Shown here piece by piece: positions 37,052 to 49,614 of a stretch of DNA of 64,000 nt. The first letter of the stretch is position 1. Every line of letters starts with the position of its first letter. The DNA is taken from assembly GCF_030052815.1 (NCBI RefSeq), contig NC_079498.1, forward strand, positions 78,230,992-78,294,991, read 5' to 3'. The notes beneath the pieces were generated by a model. It searched no databases and was not told where the DNA came from. It saw nothing but the letters and a program-made list of their open reading frames with translations. This DNA comes from Hevea brasiliensis (lineage: Eukaryota > Streptophyta > Magnoliopsida > Malpighiales > Euphorbiaceae). The translations under genes were made by a program, and so were the position numbers.

Positions 37052-37064
37052 TGCTCTGATACCA
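37052..37064 (-). other. C primer-binding site
   Basis: The reverse complement is TGGTATCAGAGCA, a perfect match to the standard initiator tRNA-Met PBS. It sits 8 nt inside the LTR end. Confidence 0.88.
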
Positions 37065-37072
37065 CTAAAACA

Positions 37073-40000
37073 TGTCACACCCTACCCCTCTGTAAGGCAT
37101 AACATGATCCCGTAGTATACCTAATGAATTACCAACTCCGTCTACTGATAATCCATTAAATACACTACAAGGGATTTTAAAAACTTTTCTTACTTCTTTT
37201 ACAGTGGTGAGCACTATTTACAGGTGTGAAAGACTTTGGTGAACTGAAGTGAAACAACTAACTCATTTGATTTATTTGGAGTATCTGTAAAAATTTTGGC
37301 AGAGTGCCATCTGTATTTTGGACAAAACAGTTCTTCAGAAAACCTGTAGAAAGCACTTCAATATATTTTCAAATCTCAACTCCAACATTTTTATCACAAC
37401 AACACATTTCTCAAGTCAAATCCACAGTGATTTTCAAAGACTAAGATACAAAAATATAACACAATTTTTACAAGCCAAATAACTCATAATTATTTTACAA
37501 CTTTACTGTACAACTTAAATTTACAACTGCTCAAAACCAAGAACAAAATATACATACAGTGAATATACATTACAGTACAAAATGCCACATATGGTATACT
37601 CACTATACCCAAAAATCTCTCGCTGGCGGTACTAGCAGCCTAGTCTGCTGCCCTGTCTGTCTCTCTACCTGCGACAGCAATAAAAAGCTATCGCTGAGAC
37701 AATGTCTCAGTGGTGCACAACATTAACCAAATACAAATTTTAAATCACAATTCATAAATCATATTAATAGTGGATACTTAAAACCATGGTTAAATTCAAG
37801 ACAATGAATGTCATAAGGAATTTAAACTCCAATTCACAAATTATCAAAATTCATAATAACACAATTTAGTCAAATAGTTTAAGAATACCGTATTGTCAAT
37901 TCATGCACAATTTGATCAAATAACTGAATAATACCTTTTTGCAAATCGATAACACAATTGATCAAATAACTGAATAATATCGTTTTGCAAATCAATAACA
38001 CAATTCGATCAAATAATTGAATAATATCGTTTTGCAAATCAATAACACAATTCGATCAAATAATTGAATAATATCGTTTTGCAATCAATAACACAATTCG
38101 ATCAAATAATTGAATAATATCGTTTTGCAAATCAATAACACAATTCGATCAAATAATTGAATAATATCGTTTTACAAATCAATAACACCATTCGATCAAA
38201 TAATTGAATAATATCGTTTTGCAAATCAATAACACAATTCGATCAAATAATTGAATAATACAATGTTGCCAATCAATAACACAATTTAGGTCATGACACA
38301 AATTTTTCCATATATGCTGTGTTGTACACCACGACAAGACATACTCACCCCAATAATCGAAATCAATGAGGGAGGAAGCTAGCTATCTAATGAGTACTCA
38401 TCCATACTCACCTCAGACTGGGAAGTCAAAGAGGGAGGAACATAATCATACTCACTCCAGACTGGTAAGTCAAAGAGGGAGGAATAACCACACTCACCCC
38501 ATTAATGGAGGAGGAACATAGTATCAGTGTCATGCCAATTGTGAGTCAAAACAATTTCAAACATTTTATTCAAATGATCCGTAAGAATCCAATAAATTTC
38601 CAAAGTTATAATTTCATTCACAAAATGGCAACACAATTCGTAATTCACTTCAATTTCAACAAAAACCATTTCTGATGCTTTTCAATCAATAAGTATCCAT
38701 CAATATCATTCAAACAATTTTTCACAGTTTCAAACCATTCACAATGTTTTTCAATCAATAAGTGTCCATCAAACACATTTCCACAATTTAAAACAATAAT
38801 ATACAAATAGTCAATATTTATTTCAATTGAAAATAATTCAAAAGAAAGCAGTTGTTGTGCACAAACCTCGATATTTGTCTCTGGTCGACTCAGTATTTCT
38901 TTCCCTTTTGCTGAGTCCTTGTTAACTAAGAAACACAATTCGAAGTGTTTCAGTACCAAATTAAATTGTCTGTATCGATGGTGTTTGGTAAATAATGCAC
39001 TGAACTCAATTATTCACTTAATCACCTAATATACCGACCCTCGATGCATTTTAGGTAAATTAGGTTTTAGTGTCGTTAATATGTCACACTCGATAGGGTT
39101 TTAGGTTTGGTATGTTTTACCAAAGTCATTTCCTTGCTTAGTGCACTTTAATGCAAATTGCTGGATTCCGGGATACTGGTTTGACCTAGCCGGACGGCCT
39201 AGTTTCCTCGGTTTTCGGGTTTCGGTCAAAACTACAAACTTGTAGATCTAGGTCTTATTGCACGCGGGGCAAAATTTCAGGTCAATACGAGTTAAGTAGA
39301 CCAAGTTATGGTCATTATACTATTGCTGGTCAAATGGTATCATTTTAGGTCAATTTTAGGTCAAATTGGTCAATTCTGGTTCGGCCAGTTTTTGGACCCG
39401 AACTTGTGCAAGTTGTTTGACTTGCTTATGGTCATTTCTGGGCTTTGGTGTCTTCATAAGACTTGCAGGTATGGGTCTTAACTATTCTTGGTTAAAATTT
39501 CAGGTCAATTGGACCTGTTTTGAGTGAGTTATGGCCTAAACACTCACTGCTGCCCAATTGGTCATTTTTCAGGTCCTAATTGCACCTAATCCGAATTGGT
39601 CATTTTCTTAGGTCACCTTGCAAGCAGAATTTTGGTATGGTTTCTCAATGAAAGTTGGCACATTTTGTGCCTAGTTTCACCTCAAATTGGTCTCATACCA
39701 ATTGAGGTTACACATTTAAGGTTATAGGCTAGAATGTACACTGCCCTCAATATGCCTTTCACACCCCACTTCAAACACATATTTACCTTTGCAATTTGTT
39801 TACTTACCTACCAATCTGTTTTGGTACATTACCAAAAGCATTTTCTACATTACATTAACATTACTTTGGCAGATTACCATTACCCTCAACACACCAAATA
39901 TAATTCACATTTACAATTTCTAAGTACCATTACATACACACCTAACCATTACAAATTTTACATACACTTTACAATATCAATCTACATACATATCATCAAT

Positions 40001-40915
40001 CCTTCTAGGTCAATATTCTGCCTACACTTCCTTCAATATATACATTTACTCAAGTGTTCCCAAGCTGCATAAACCTTCTTCAACATCAAAGTGCCGTCCA
40101 ACTTACCAATTCCCATCAAAGTGCATAAATCACCATATAAACATGAAGTAATTCACTAGGTTACTAACTCACCATGATCAACATTATTTCTCATCAATTA
40201 TATGCATAATAAATCATCAAATGTGTGACCCCATGGCTGTCCAAAAATGGCTACCTCAATAACTATTTAAACTTCAAAATTTCCTTCACAAAACTAACAC
40301 CCATAACATAAACATAAAGTTTAACAAGGAAATTCTCAAAAATGTAAACTTACCTTTGTTTGTAACTTGCTAAACCTTCACCAAACTTCTCAAATTTGGT
40401 ATCAATATCTTCCTTGTGATGTGTAGACCATTTTTTATGAAGGAACTTAAAGGATTGGAGTTGAAAATGGGGAGGTTAAGTGAGCTCATGCAAAACGTCA
40501 ATGGTGGATTCTTTCATCTTCATTCACGGCATGGTTGAGCTAAGTGAGGAAGATGAACTTTGAGTGGGAATAATCTGCCCACTTACAAGTATAATTAATC
40601 ATTTTAATGTTCTTAGTGGTCCACTAGCAAAATTAAATCATATTTTAAGCTAACTTCCCACTTATTCCACATTTACCCCATGATTTTAGCTATTTTCTTT
40701 AGGTACCACCAAATTAATTTTTCATTTCATTTTCTAAGTGTAATATTATTTATTTTTAATGGACATTTAGGTCAAAAAACAATTCGGGATGTCAAATGAC
40801 CATAATGCCCTGTTAGATTCGTTCCCGATTTTTAGTATTCTTGGGTTTTATGTTTTTCGATTTCTCACTTTTCTTTGTACTATTTATTTAATTTTTCTTT
40901 GATATTTCTAATGAT
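37073..40915 (-). repeat. C 5' LTR, truncated at its U3 start
   Basis: It matches the C 3' LTR base for base over long stretches, including the minisatellite. It stops at TGAT (40912-40915), equivalent to 34258-34261 in the other LTR. The last 305 bp in window orientation (the first 305 bp of the LTR in its own sense) are missing and the sequence passes straight into A2 pol. Confidence 0.92.
37859..38278. repeat. 47-bp minisatellite, nine units, in the C 5' LTR
   Basis: This is the same array as at 31201-31621, with the same unit number and order and a single-base difference (GCAATCAATA near 38082). The array was therefore already present in the element that transposed. Confidence 0.9.
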
Positions 40916-41338
40916 AAGGTATTCCTCAAAGTTTCTCCGTGGAAGAGGATTATGAGATTTGGCAGAAAGGGGAAACTGAGTCCTCGTTTCGTCGGACCAT
41001 ATGAAGTTCTGGAAAGAGTGGGTCCTTTGGCATATCGGTTGGCATTACCTCCAGAGTTAGCAAGGATACGCAATGTCTTCCATGTGTCCATGTTAAGGAG
41101 GTACAGATCAGAACCATCTCATGTACTATCAGTTGAAGAGATTGAAGTAAATCCAGACCTCTCATATGAGGAAGAACCCATAAAAATTCTGGCTTATGAG
41201 GTGAAGCAGCTGAGGAACAAACAGATACATCTGGTTAAAGTGCTGTGGAACCATCATTCAGGCCAGGAAGCTACTTGGGAATGTGAAGAGGATATGAGGA
41301 GACAGCACCCATAGCTGTTCAGAGACTAATGCCAGGTA
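40912..41338 (+). pseudogene. A2 integrase C-terminus and chromodomain
   Basis: A2 pol resumes here: KVFLKVSPWKRIMRFGRKGK, PRFVGPYEVLERVGPLAYRL and FHVSMLRRYRSEPSH (integrase C-terminal domain), then the chromodomain EEPIKILAYEVKQLRNK...ATWECEEDMRRQHP. It ends at TAG near 41312, where related copies continue with LF. About 17 codons between 30422 and this point (by comparison with A0 at 12866-12916) are lost at the junction with C. Confidence 0.9.
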
Positions 41339-41360
41339 AAATTTCGAGATGAAATTTATT

Positions 41361-41373
41361 TAAGGGGGGGAGA
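41361..41373 (+). other. A2 polypurine tract
   Basis: TAAGGGGGGGAGA lies two to three bases before the 3' LTR start. Confidence 0.8.
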
Positions 41374-41375
41374 AT

Positions 41376-44300
41376 TGTAACACCCCTAAGTTCGGTAGTG
41401 CGTTCTACTGCTCCGGTGACCAGTGCTGTCCGGACAGCTAGGATGCCTAGACCATACTTCGATATGAGTGAGGAGACATGAAATAATGAAATACAAGAAA
41501 AGAAAGTACAAGAAAAACAAAGGAAAAATGATAGCAAAGAAAGGTAACCAAGTTAAGAGAGCCGAGAACCCTAGCGATGGGTGACCACACCGGGAAGTCA
41601 CGGCGTGGACCGTTGACTAGCCCTGGACTGCGGGGAACCCTGGAAAACATTTTTAGGACTTAAATAGACCCTTATTGAAGAATAAATATCATTAGAAAGA
41701 TCAAAGAAAAATTAAATAATTAGTACAAAGAAAAGTGAGAAATCGAAAAATAGACAAAACCCGGTGTTACCGAAAAATCGAGAATGCAACCCGAACAGGG
41801 GCATTATGGTCATTGGACATCCTGAATTGTCTTTTGACCTAAATGTCCATTAAAAATAAATAATAATACACTTAGAAAATGAAATGAAAAATTAATTTAG
41901 TGGTACCTAAAGTAAATAGCCAAAAATGGGGTGGAAATGGTGTAAATAACACATTAAACTTATAATATGATTAAATAATGTGAGTGGGCCACTAAAGGAT
42001 TAAACTAAAGGCATAATGGGGCAGGTGTACACCCATTATCCCATCTACACTTCATCTTTCTCATTTGAATTCCTTCATGCCGATTTGAGAAAGAAGAAAA
42101 CCACCATGGCCGTTTCACTCAAGCTCACATAACCACTCCATTTTCAACTCCAATCACTTAGGTTCCTTCATGAAAAATGGTCTACACATCACAAGGAAGA
42201 GTTTGATACCAAATTTGAGAAGTTTAAGCAAGGTTTAACAAGCTCCAACTATAAGGTAAGTTAGCATTTTTGAAGATAGCTTTGTTAAACTTTGTGTGCA
42301 TGTTATGGGTGTTGAATTTGTGAAGGAAATTTTTAAGTTGAAGAGTTATTGAGATTTCCATTTTTGGGCAGCCATGTATTCATGTATTGATGAAGTATTT
42401 GTACATATAATTGATGAGAATTATGTTGGTTATGGTGATTTAATATCCTAGTGAATTACTTCATATATATATGGTGATTTTTGCACTTGGATGGAAAATT
42501 GATGAATTGTGGAAAACTTGGTATTGAGGAAGACTTTCGGCAGCCTTGGAACTCTTGGATAAGTATATGTGTTCATGAAGATATGGGCAGAATTGTGGCA
42601 TTAAGGATAGATGGATATGTATATGAAATTGTTGTGTAAAGTGTATGTAAAAACTAGTAATGTTTATGTGTATGTGTAATTGTATTTGGACTTTGGAAAT
42701 TAGAATTATATTTGGTGTGTTGAGGATAATTGTAATCTGCCCAAAGTGATGTTAATGTAAAGTGGAATATGTTTTTGGTAATGTACCAAAACAGATTTGG
42801 TAGGGAAGTAAACATATTGCAAGGTAAGTGTGTGATTGATGTGTGTTTAAGCAAGGTAACTAAGGGCAGTGTACATTTTAGCCAATAAGTTTAAATGTGT
42901 AACCTCAATTGGTATGAGACCAATTGGAGGTGGAACTAGGCACAAAATGTGCCAACTTTCATTGAGAAAGCATACCAAAATTCTGCTTGCAAGGTGACCT
43001 AAGAAAAGGACCAATTCGGATTAGGTACAATTAGGACCTGAAAAATGACTAATTGGGCAGCAGTGAGTGTTTAGGCCATAACTCACTCAAAACAGGTCCA
43101 ATTGACCTGAAATTTTAACCATGAATAGTTAAGACCCATACCTACAAGTCTTATGAAGACACCAAAGCCCAGAAATGACCATAAGCAAGTCAAACAACTT
43201 GCACAAGTTCGGGTCCAAAAACTGGCCGAACCAAAGTTGACCAAATTGACCTAAAATTGACCTAATTTGATGCCATTTGACCAGCAATAGTGTAATGACC
43301 ATAACTTGGTCTACTTAACTCGGATTGACCTGAAATTTTGCCCCGCGTGCAATAAGACATAGATCTACAAGTTTGTAGTTTTGACCGAGACTCGAAAACC
43401 GAGGGAACTAGATCATCCGGCTAGGTCAAACCAGTGTCCTGGAATCCAGCAATTTCCATTAAAATGCACTAAACAAGGAAATGACTTTGGTAAAACGTAC
43501 CAAACCTAAAACCCTATCGAATGTGACATATTAACGACATTAAAACCTAATTTACCTAAAATGCAATGAGGGTCGGTATATTAGGTGATTAAGTGAATAA
43601 TTGAGTTCAGTGCATTATTTACCAAACACCATCAATAGAGACAGTTTAATTTAGCACTGAAACACTTCAAATTGTGTTTCTCAGTTAACAAGGACTCAAG
43701 AAAGGGAAGGAAACACCGAGTCGGACTGAGGGACAGTCATCGAGGTTTGTGCACAACAAGCTTTTCTTTTGAATTATTTTCAATTGAAATAAATATTGAC
43801 TATTTGTATATCATTGTTTTAAATTGTGAAAATGTGTTTGATGGACACTTATTGATTGAAAAATATTGTGAATGGTTTGAAACTGTGAAAAATTGTTTGA
43901 ATGACATTGATGGATACTTATTGATTTAAAAGCATTGGAAATGGTTTGAAACCACAGCTATCATGTATATTGATTGTATTCCTCATTAGCTTGTCTAGTG
44001 GGACGAATTGAATTCCCTCTCTGGCTGAAGTGTTGAGGTGTGTGCCTGTTGAGGACGAATTGGATGAGTACTCATATTTTTGCTAGCTAGCCATGTTATT
44101 CCTCATTAGTCATCGACTTTTCGGATGAATTGAATACCTCATTAGCCATTGGCTTTTGGGACGAATTGAACTATGGATCATAATTAAGCTGTGTGTGATT
44201 TATTGATGTGTATTATGAGATTGTGAAATGGTTTTGAACCCTCATTGACATATGCTGTCTTTTGAATTCAAACATGATATGACTTATGGAAAATTATTGT

Positions 44301-45086
44301 GATATTGACAAATGGAGTTTAAATTCTTGTTGACATTTATTATCTTGAATTTAACTATGGTTTTAAGTATCCACTATTTACATGACTTATGAATTGTGAT
44401 TTAAATTGTATTTGGTTAATGTTGTGCACCACTGAGACATTGTCTTAGCGATAGCTTTTTATTGCTGTTGCAGGTAGAGAGACAGACAGGGCAGCAGACT
44501 AGGCTGCATATACATCCAGCAAGGGATTACCTGGTATAATGAGTATACCAATATTTTGCATTTTGTACTGTAATGTATGACACTGTATGTATATTTTGTT
44601 TTTGGTTTTGAGCAGTTGTAAATTCAAATTGTAACTTGAAGTTGTAAATTCAAATTGTACCTTGAAGTTGTAAATTAATTATGAGTTATTTGACTTGTAA
44701 AAATTGTATTATATTTCCTTATCTCATACTTTGAAAATTTTCTATGGAATTGAGTTGATAAATTGTTGTGTTGAGAAATGTATTGGAGTTGAGATTTGGA
44801 AAATTTTTTTTACAAGTTTTCTGAAGAACTGTTTTGTCCAAAATACAGATGGCACTTTGCCAAAATTTTTACAGGAATTCCAAATAAACCAAATGAGTTA
44901 GTTGTTTCACTTCAGTTCACCAAAGTCTTTAACACCTATAAATAGTGCTCACCACTGTAAAAGAAGTAAGAAAAGTTTTTAAAATCCCTTGTAGTGTACT
45001 TAATGGGTTATCAGTAGACGGAGTTGATAATTCATTAGGTATACTACGGGATCATGTTATGCCTTACAGAGGGGTAGGGTGTGACA
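41376..45086 (+). repeat. A2 3' LTR
   Basis: A 3,711-bp LTR, TGTAACACCCC...GGGTGTGACA, aligned throughout with the 5' LTR. Some visible differences are CG in one copy against CA or TG in the other (for example CCCTAGCGATGGG at 41571 against CCCTAGCAATGGG). This suggests methylation-linked decay. Confidence 0.93.
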
Positions 45087-45091
45087 CTTTG
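45087..45091 (+). repeat. Right target-site duplication of A2 (CTTTG)
   Basis: Identical to 22338-22342 and in the correct position relative to the LTR end. Confidence 0.95.
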
Positions 45092-47309
45092 GGCAGTAAT
45101 TTCAAAGGAAGAAAGTGAAGTTTTTAAGTCTTGGAAAGTGACTAAGTGAAGGTTAGTGCCACTTTTGTTTAATTTTTCTCTTATATTCTTTATTACAACA
45201 TTAATCTAAACTAGAAAATATGAAAATGGAACAAATTGAAATTGTGGAGTTAGGGTTTGGGAAAAACCTAGGGTTTGCTCATGTGTTGGTGAATAAAAGT
45301 TTAAATGGTCAATTAGTGACCATTTGGCTGTGTATGATGAAGAAATGAAGTGAGTTGTGGCTTGGTATTTGAATTTGTGTGAGCTACCTTGGCTACCCTG
45401 CAGGTCTAGATGTGAGTCCAGCAGGTTTGGGCAGCTATAAATGGAGTTGTAGAGGTTCAATTGGTGCAAGGCCAATTGGAAAAGAAACTACACACATAAT
45501 GGCAGCACTTTGGTGAAGAAACCCTACCCAGAAAACCAAACTAAGTTGTCTTAAAAATTGCCCTAATCTGGGTGACTTGCATTCTGCCTGGGAAAAATGA
45601 CCAAAATGAACAGAGTTTATTCATTTGGTCATAACTCAGTGTAGAAAGGTCCAATTGATCTGAATGTTTATCAAAAGAAAGCTGAGACATAGACCTACAA
45701 CTTTCGTAAAGAACACAAATCCAAATTCTGACCATAACCTAGTCAAATTTCCAACCAAACTTAGGTTACCATATCTAGCAGAACCAATTTTACTCAGAAT
45801 TTTGGATTCTGTCTAATCCGGCCAGTTATGGTGTTTAGGCTATAACATGAGCTACAAAACTCCAAATGGAGTGATTCAAAAAAGGAAATGTAACTAGACA
45901 AAATAAGGAACAACTTTCATGGAGACAATTTTGCCAAATTCCAACTAAACAAATGACCAATGGAATAGTAAATATGAGGCTTGAAATCTGAAAATTTTGA
46001 ATAACTAACACTAAGCTTAGAAATGGTATTGGCAACCAATACCAACAAGTTTAGAATGCAAAATGTGGTATGTTGGGAGTATTAGAACCAATGTACCTAT
46101 TGTCTATGTAAAAGTCAATATTTTAGTTGGCTAATGAAATGAATAGTAACACCTAAACTTAAATTTCAAGAATTGTAAAGTTTAAAAGTGTAACATGCCC
46201 TAGTACACCTAGCAAGGTTGGTTTGGATAGGTTGGCATGCCAATAGGGTTCAGTTAGCAGTATTGCACATGGCATTATGTCATTCTATGATTTTATGGCT
46301 TTTGGCCATTCTGACATTGTGATGATACTTGGCCTTGTGCCTAATATTTATTACAGCTCATTAGTTGTTATGTTGCACACCGAGAGATACATATGTGACC
46401 GATGGTGTGACGGCCCAAGGTACTTGATACCCAGTGCCAGTTTACCCGTTTATCCAGTCCAGTCATCCAGTATAGGTTACTTGGGCAACTAAAAATGGAA
46501 GTGGATAAATTTAATGACATTATGAATATAACAAGTACAAAATAAATAAGATTACCAATAATGATAGAAAAATTGTCTGCATAAGACATCAGAACATGCG
46601 CTGTATATTTATTTTTTGTTATTTCTTTTTTTATTTTATTATTAGCACCACTAAGCATTATTGCTTAGCGCATTGCTTTTGCGACGCATAGGTTCTGGAG
46701 AGGCCGACTGAGAGCCCAGTAGACCATAGACTGGGTGAGACCTTATGCAGCTCTGCATAGTATCCGTGTCACCTCCCCGTCATCACTGCATTGATGGACA
46801 CTAGGTTTTATTTTGATATTTTGTAATTAACTTTTACTTTCTCATGTGAAATTGAAACTCATGTAATGTATTTTGTTATCAATGTAAATAGTGAAAATTA
46901 TGTTTATGAATGAAAAAGTGAATATTTATTGATGACTTTTACATGAATATCATATGAAATGAATAATTGAGAAATGGAAATGTTGTTGAAAAATATTGAG
47001 ATTTTATTGATGAAATGGCGTTTGGGATTGATTGAAAATTTGGGAAGTGTTTTTCACAGGTTCCGAAGAACTATTTTCTCCATTTTTAGCTGGTACTCTG
47101 TCGAATTTTTTATAAAATTTGCGGAACCTCAAATAAATTGATGTTTTCCATAAATGACTTAAATAAATTATACTTCACCAATTGTACTTCATAACTATGA
47201 TAAAAATAAATAAGGAAGGAATAAAATGATTGAAATAAAATAGGGTGTTTCGGTACACTGTGTGACATATCTTACTCAGCTATACTGTAGACGGGTAAGG
47301 AGTGTCACA
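45092..47309 (+). repeat. B2 5' LTR, second segment
   Basis: It continues the B2 LTR after A2 and aligns with 51598-53383 of the B2 3' LTR. With the first segment it makes an LTR of about 3,006 bp. It holds the subrepeats (45440-45960) and the hairpin region (~46640-46700: CTAAGCA TTAT TGCTTAG, then the GCGC...GACGC region). It ends GGAGTGTCACA at 47309. Confidence 0.9.
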
Positions 47310-47686
47310 TTTAGTGTTATGCCATAAGAGCTCAGAAGGAGCAAGATGCCCCGGACGTCATCAGGGGTATGTTCTCCCTCTACAATACATCTGTGCATGC
47401 ATTGGTGGATCCAGGATCCACTCATTCATACATCTGCATCAACCTACCCGTAGAAAGGGGGATACTAGTAGGGGAGAATGACCAAGACATCCTGGTCACT
47501 AATCTATTGGGCCATAGTATAGTGGTAAACAAAGTGTACATGGGTTGCCCGTTAAGGATTCAGGGGTATGAATTCTTGGCAGACCTGAGTGAGTTACCTT
47601 TCCATGTGTTTGACATGATTTTGGGAATGGACTGGTTGTCACGTCATCAGGCAATGGTTGATTGTAAGTTGAAGAGGATTTTTTGA
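47310..47686 (+). pseudogene. B2 protease, joined to the LTR by a gag deletion
   Basis: After TTTAGTG the sequence jumps to TTATGCCATAAGAGCTCAG, which aligns with B3 at 57813 onward. The PBS and gag are gone. The protease active site [19 protein letters not shown] (~47404-47460) and [19 protein letters not shown] (~47606-47665) are intact. A frameshift near 47685 follows. Without PBS and gag the copy cannot replicate on its own. Confidence 0.88.
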
Positions 47687-48930
47687 AAACTCCTAAGGGT
47701 AATGAGATCACAGTTGTGGGGGAAAGGACAGATTTCTTGTCTAATGTCATGTCAGCCACAGTTACAAGAAAACTAATGAGAAAAGGCTGTGAAGCCTACC
47801 TAGCACATATGGTGGATACTAGGCAGGCTAAGCTAGATCTGTGTGACATACCCACAGTAAGAGACTTCCCATATGTGTTCCTTGAAGAATTGCCTAGCTT
47901 ACCACCAGAAAGGGAAGTTGAATTTGCTATTGAGATACTACGGGGTACAACACCAATCTCTATTTCTCCTTATAGGATGGCACCCACAGAATTGAAGGAA
48001 CTGAAAATCCAGTTACAGGAGTTACTGTATAAGGGTTTCATATGCCCCAGTGTGTCACCATGGGGGGCTCCAGTGCTGTTTGTAAAGAAAAAAGATGGGA
48101 CTTTGAGGTTATGCATCAATTACCGGCAGTTGAATTAAGTGACTGTGAAGAACAAATATTTGTTACCTAGAATTGATGATCTGTTTGATCAGTTGAAGAG
48201 AGTAGGAGTATTTTCTAAAATTGACCTCATATCAAGGTATCATCAGTTGAGGGTGAAGGATGCAGATGTGCCAAAGACTGCACTCAGGACCCGGTATGGG
48301 CATTATGAGTTTCTGGTGATGCCCTTTGGCCTAACAAATGCACCAGCGATATTCATGGACCTTATGAATCATATCTTCCATCCATACCTAGATCAGTTCA
48401 TAGTGGTCTTTATTGATTATATTTTGGTCTATTCCAAGACTAGTGAAGAACATGATGAGCATTTGAGGATTGTTCTGCAAACCTTAAGAGAAAAGAAGTT
48501 GTATGCTAAGTTATACAAGTGTGACTTTTGGTTGAATGAGATTGCATTCCTTGGACACATAGTGTCAGCTGATGGGATTAGGGTGGATCCTAAGAAAATA
48601 TAAGCAATGATGGAATGGAAGCCTCCCAGAAATACAACTGAGGTAAGAAGTTTCTTGGGGCTAGCTGGGTATTACAGAAGATTTGTGAAGGGATTTTCCT
48701 TAATAGCTGCTCTAATGACCAAGTTGTTACACAAGAATGTCAGATTTGACTGGAATGACAAGTGTCAAGCCAGTTTTAAGAAGTTGAAGGCTATGTTGAC
48801 AGAGGCACTAGTGTTAACACAGCCAGTGTCGGGGAAGGACTTTGTGGTCTATAGTGATGCCTCTCATAATGGGTTAGGGTGTATATTGATGCAAGAGGGG
48901 AAGGTGGTCGCCTATGCTTCCAGATAGCTA
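47687..48930 (+). pseudogene. B2 reverse transcriptase and start of RNase H
   Basis: RT runs through [40 protein letters not shown] and [24 protein letters not shown] at 48136-48138 is followed by [16 protein letters not shown] and [12 protein letters not shown]. The catalytic box reads FIDY (48409-48420) instead of FIDD, so the second catalytic Asp is lost. A TAA at 48601 interrupts the next block. [15 protein letters not shown] and [12 protein letters not shown] follow, before a TAG near 48925. Confidence 0.9.
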
Positions 48931-49614
48931 AGGCCACATGAACAGAATTACCCTACCCATGATCTAGAACTTGTAGCAATTATCTTCGCACTGAAGATAT
49001 GGAGGCTTTACTTGTACAGTGAAAAGTGCTATATTTACACAAACCACAAAAGTCTGAAATATTTGCCAACCCAGAAGGAGCTCAACCTTAGACAGAGGTG
49101 ATGGATTGAGTTCCTGAAGGACTATGATTGTGTGATTGATTACCATCCTGGGAAGGCAAATGTAGTTGCTGATGCTTTGAGTAGAAAATCCATCACAGCT
49201 TTGAGATCATTGAATGCCCGTCTATCCTTAGCTCGAGATAGAGCTATTTTGGCTGAGTTTCAAGTGAGGCCAAACTTGCTACAGCAAATTTTAGATGGGT
49301 AGAAGGTAGATGAGAAGCTAAAGTCTATTATGAGCAAAATCCTAGAAGGGAAAGAAACTGACTTTGAAGTGAAAATAGATGGGTGTCTGTACTATAAAGG
49401 AAGATGATGTGTACCAGATGATAGGGAATTGAAGGCCAGTATTCTAAAAAAGGCACACACCAGTGTTTATGCTATGCACCCAGAAAGTACAAAAATGCAT
49501 CATGATCTGAAGCTTCAGTATTTGTGGCCTGGTATGAAGAAGGACATAGCTGACTATGTGACTAAATGCTTGACTTGCCTGTAAGTCAAGGCAGAACATC
49601 AAGTTCCATCGGGT
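48931..49614 (+). pseudogene. B2 RNase H end and integrase zinc-finger region (many stops)
   Basis: Recognisable in broken frames: [34 protein letters not shown] (Asp replaced by Asn at TDHK), [17 protein letters not shown], then AHTSVYAMHP and KCLTCL of the zinc finger. Stops occur near 49099, 49300, 49405 and 49582. No open stretch exceeds ~60 codons. Confidence 0.82.

Larger units (their letters stand above)
30423..40915 (-). mobile_element. C: gag-only non-autonomous chromovirus derivative
   Basis: On the minus strand the order is 5' LTR (37073-40915, truncated), PBS, gag, a trace of protease, ~1 kb of non-coding sequence, polypurine tract and 3' LTR (30423-34566). The internal region is only 2.5 kb, against about 4.8 kb in A2, and contains no recognisable RT, RNase H or integrase. 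This fits the plant class of terminal-repeat retrotransposons carrying only GAG. Its two LTRs look nearly identical, so it is a recent insertion. It interrupts A2 integrase. The likely original duplication was GTCAG (30418-30422), lost at the other end by deletion. Confidence 0.87.
22343..45086 (+). mobile_element. A2: chromovirus (family A), both LTRs present, split by C
   Basis: The element has 5' LTR 22343-26068, internal 26069-30422 plus 40912-41375, and 3' LTR 41376-45086, with a perfect 5-bp CTTTG duplication. The internal order is PBS, gag, protease, RT, RNase H, integrase, chromodomain, polypurine tract. The LTRs differ by roughly 3% over their first ~270 bp by eye. Pol is split by the minus-strand element C. 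At the right-hand junction about 51 bp of A2 pol and ~305 bp of C are missing. Stops in gag, RT and integrase make it non-coding even without C. Confidence 0.94.

Noticed and set aside
42654..42854. 66-codon minus-strand frame identical to 23622-23822
   Set aside because: Same position in the two LTRs of A2, low complexity (Thr/His-rich tail), antisense to the element. Not a gene.
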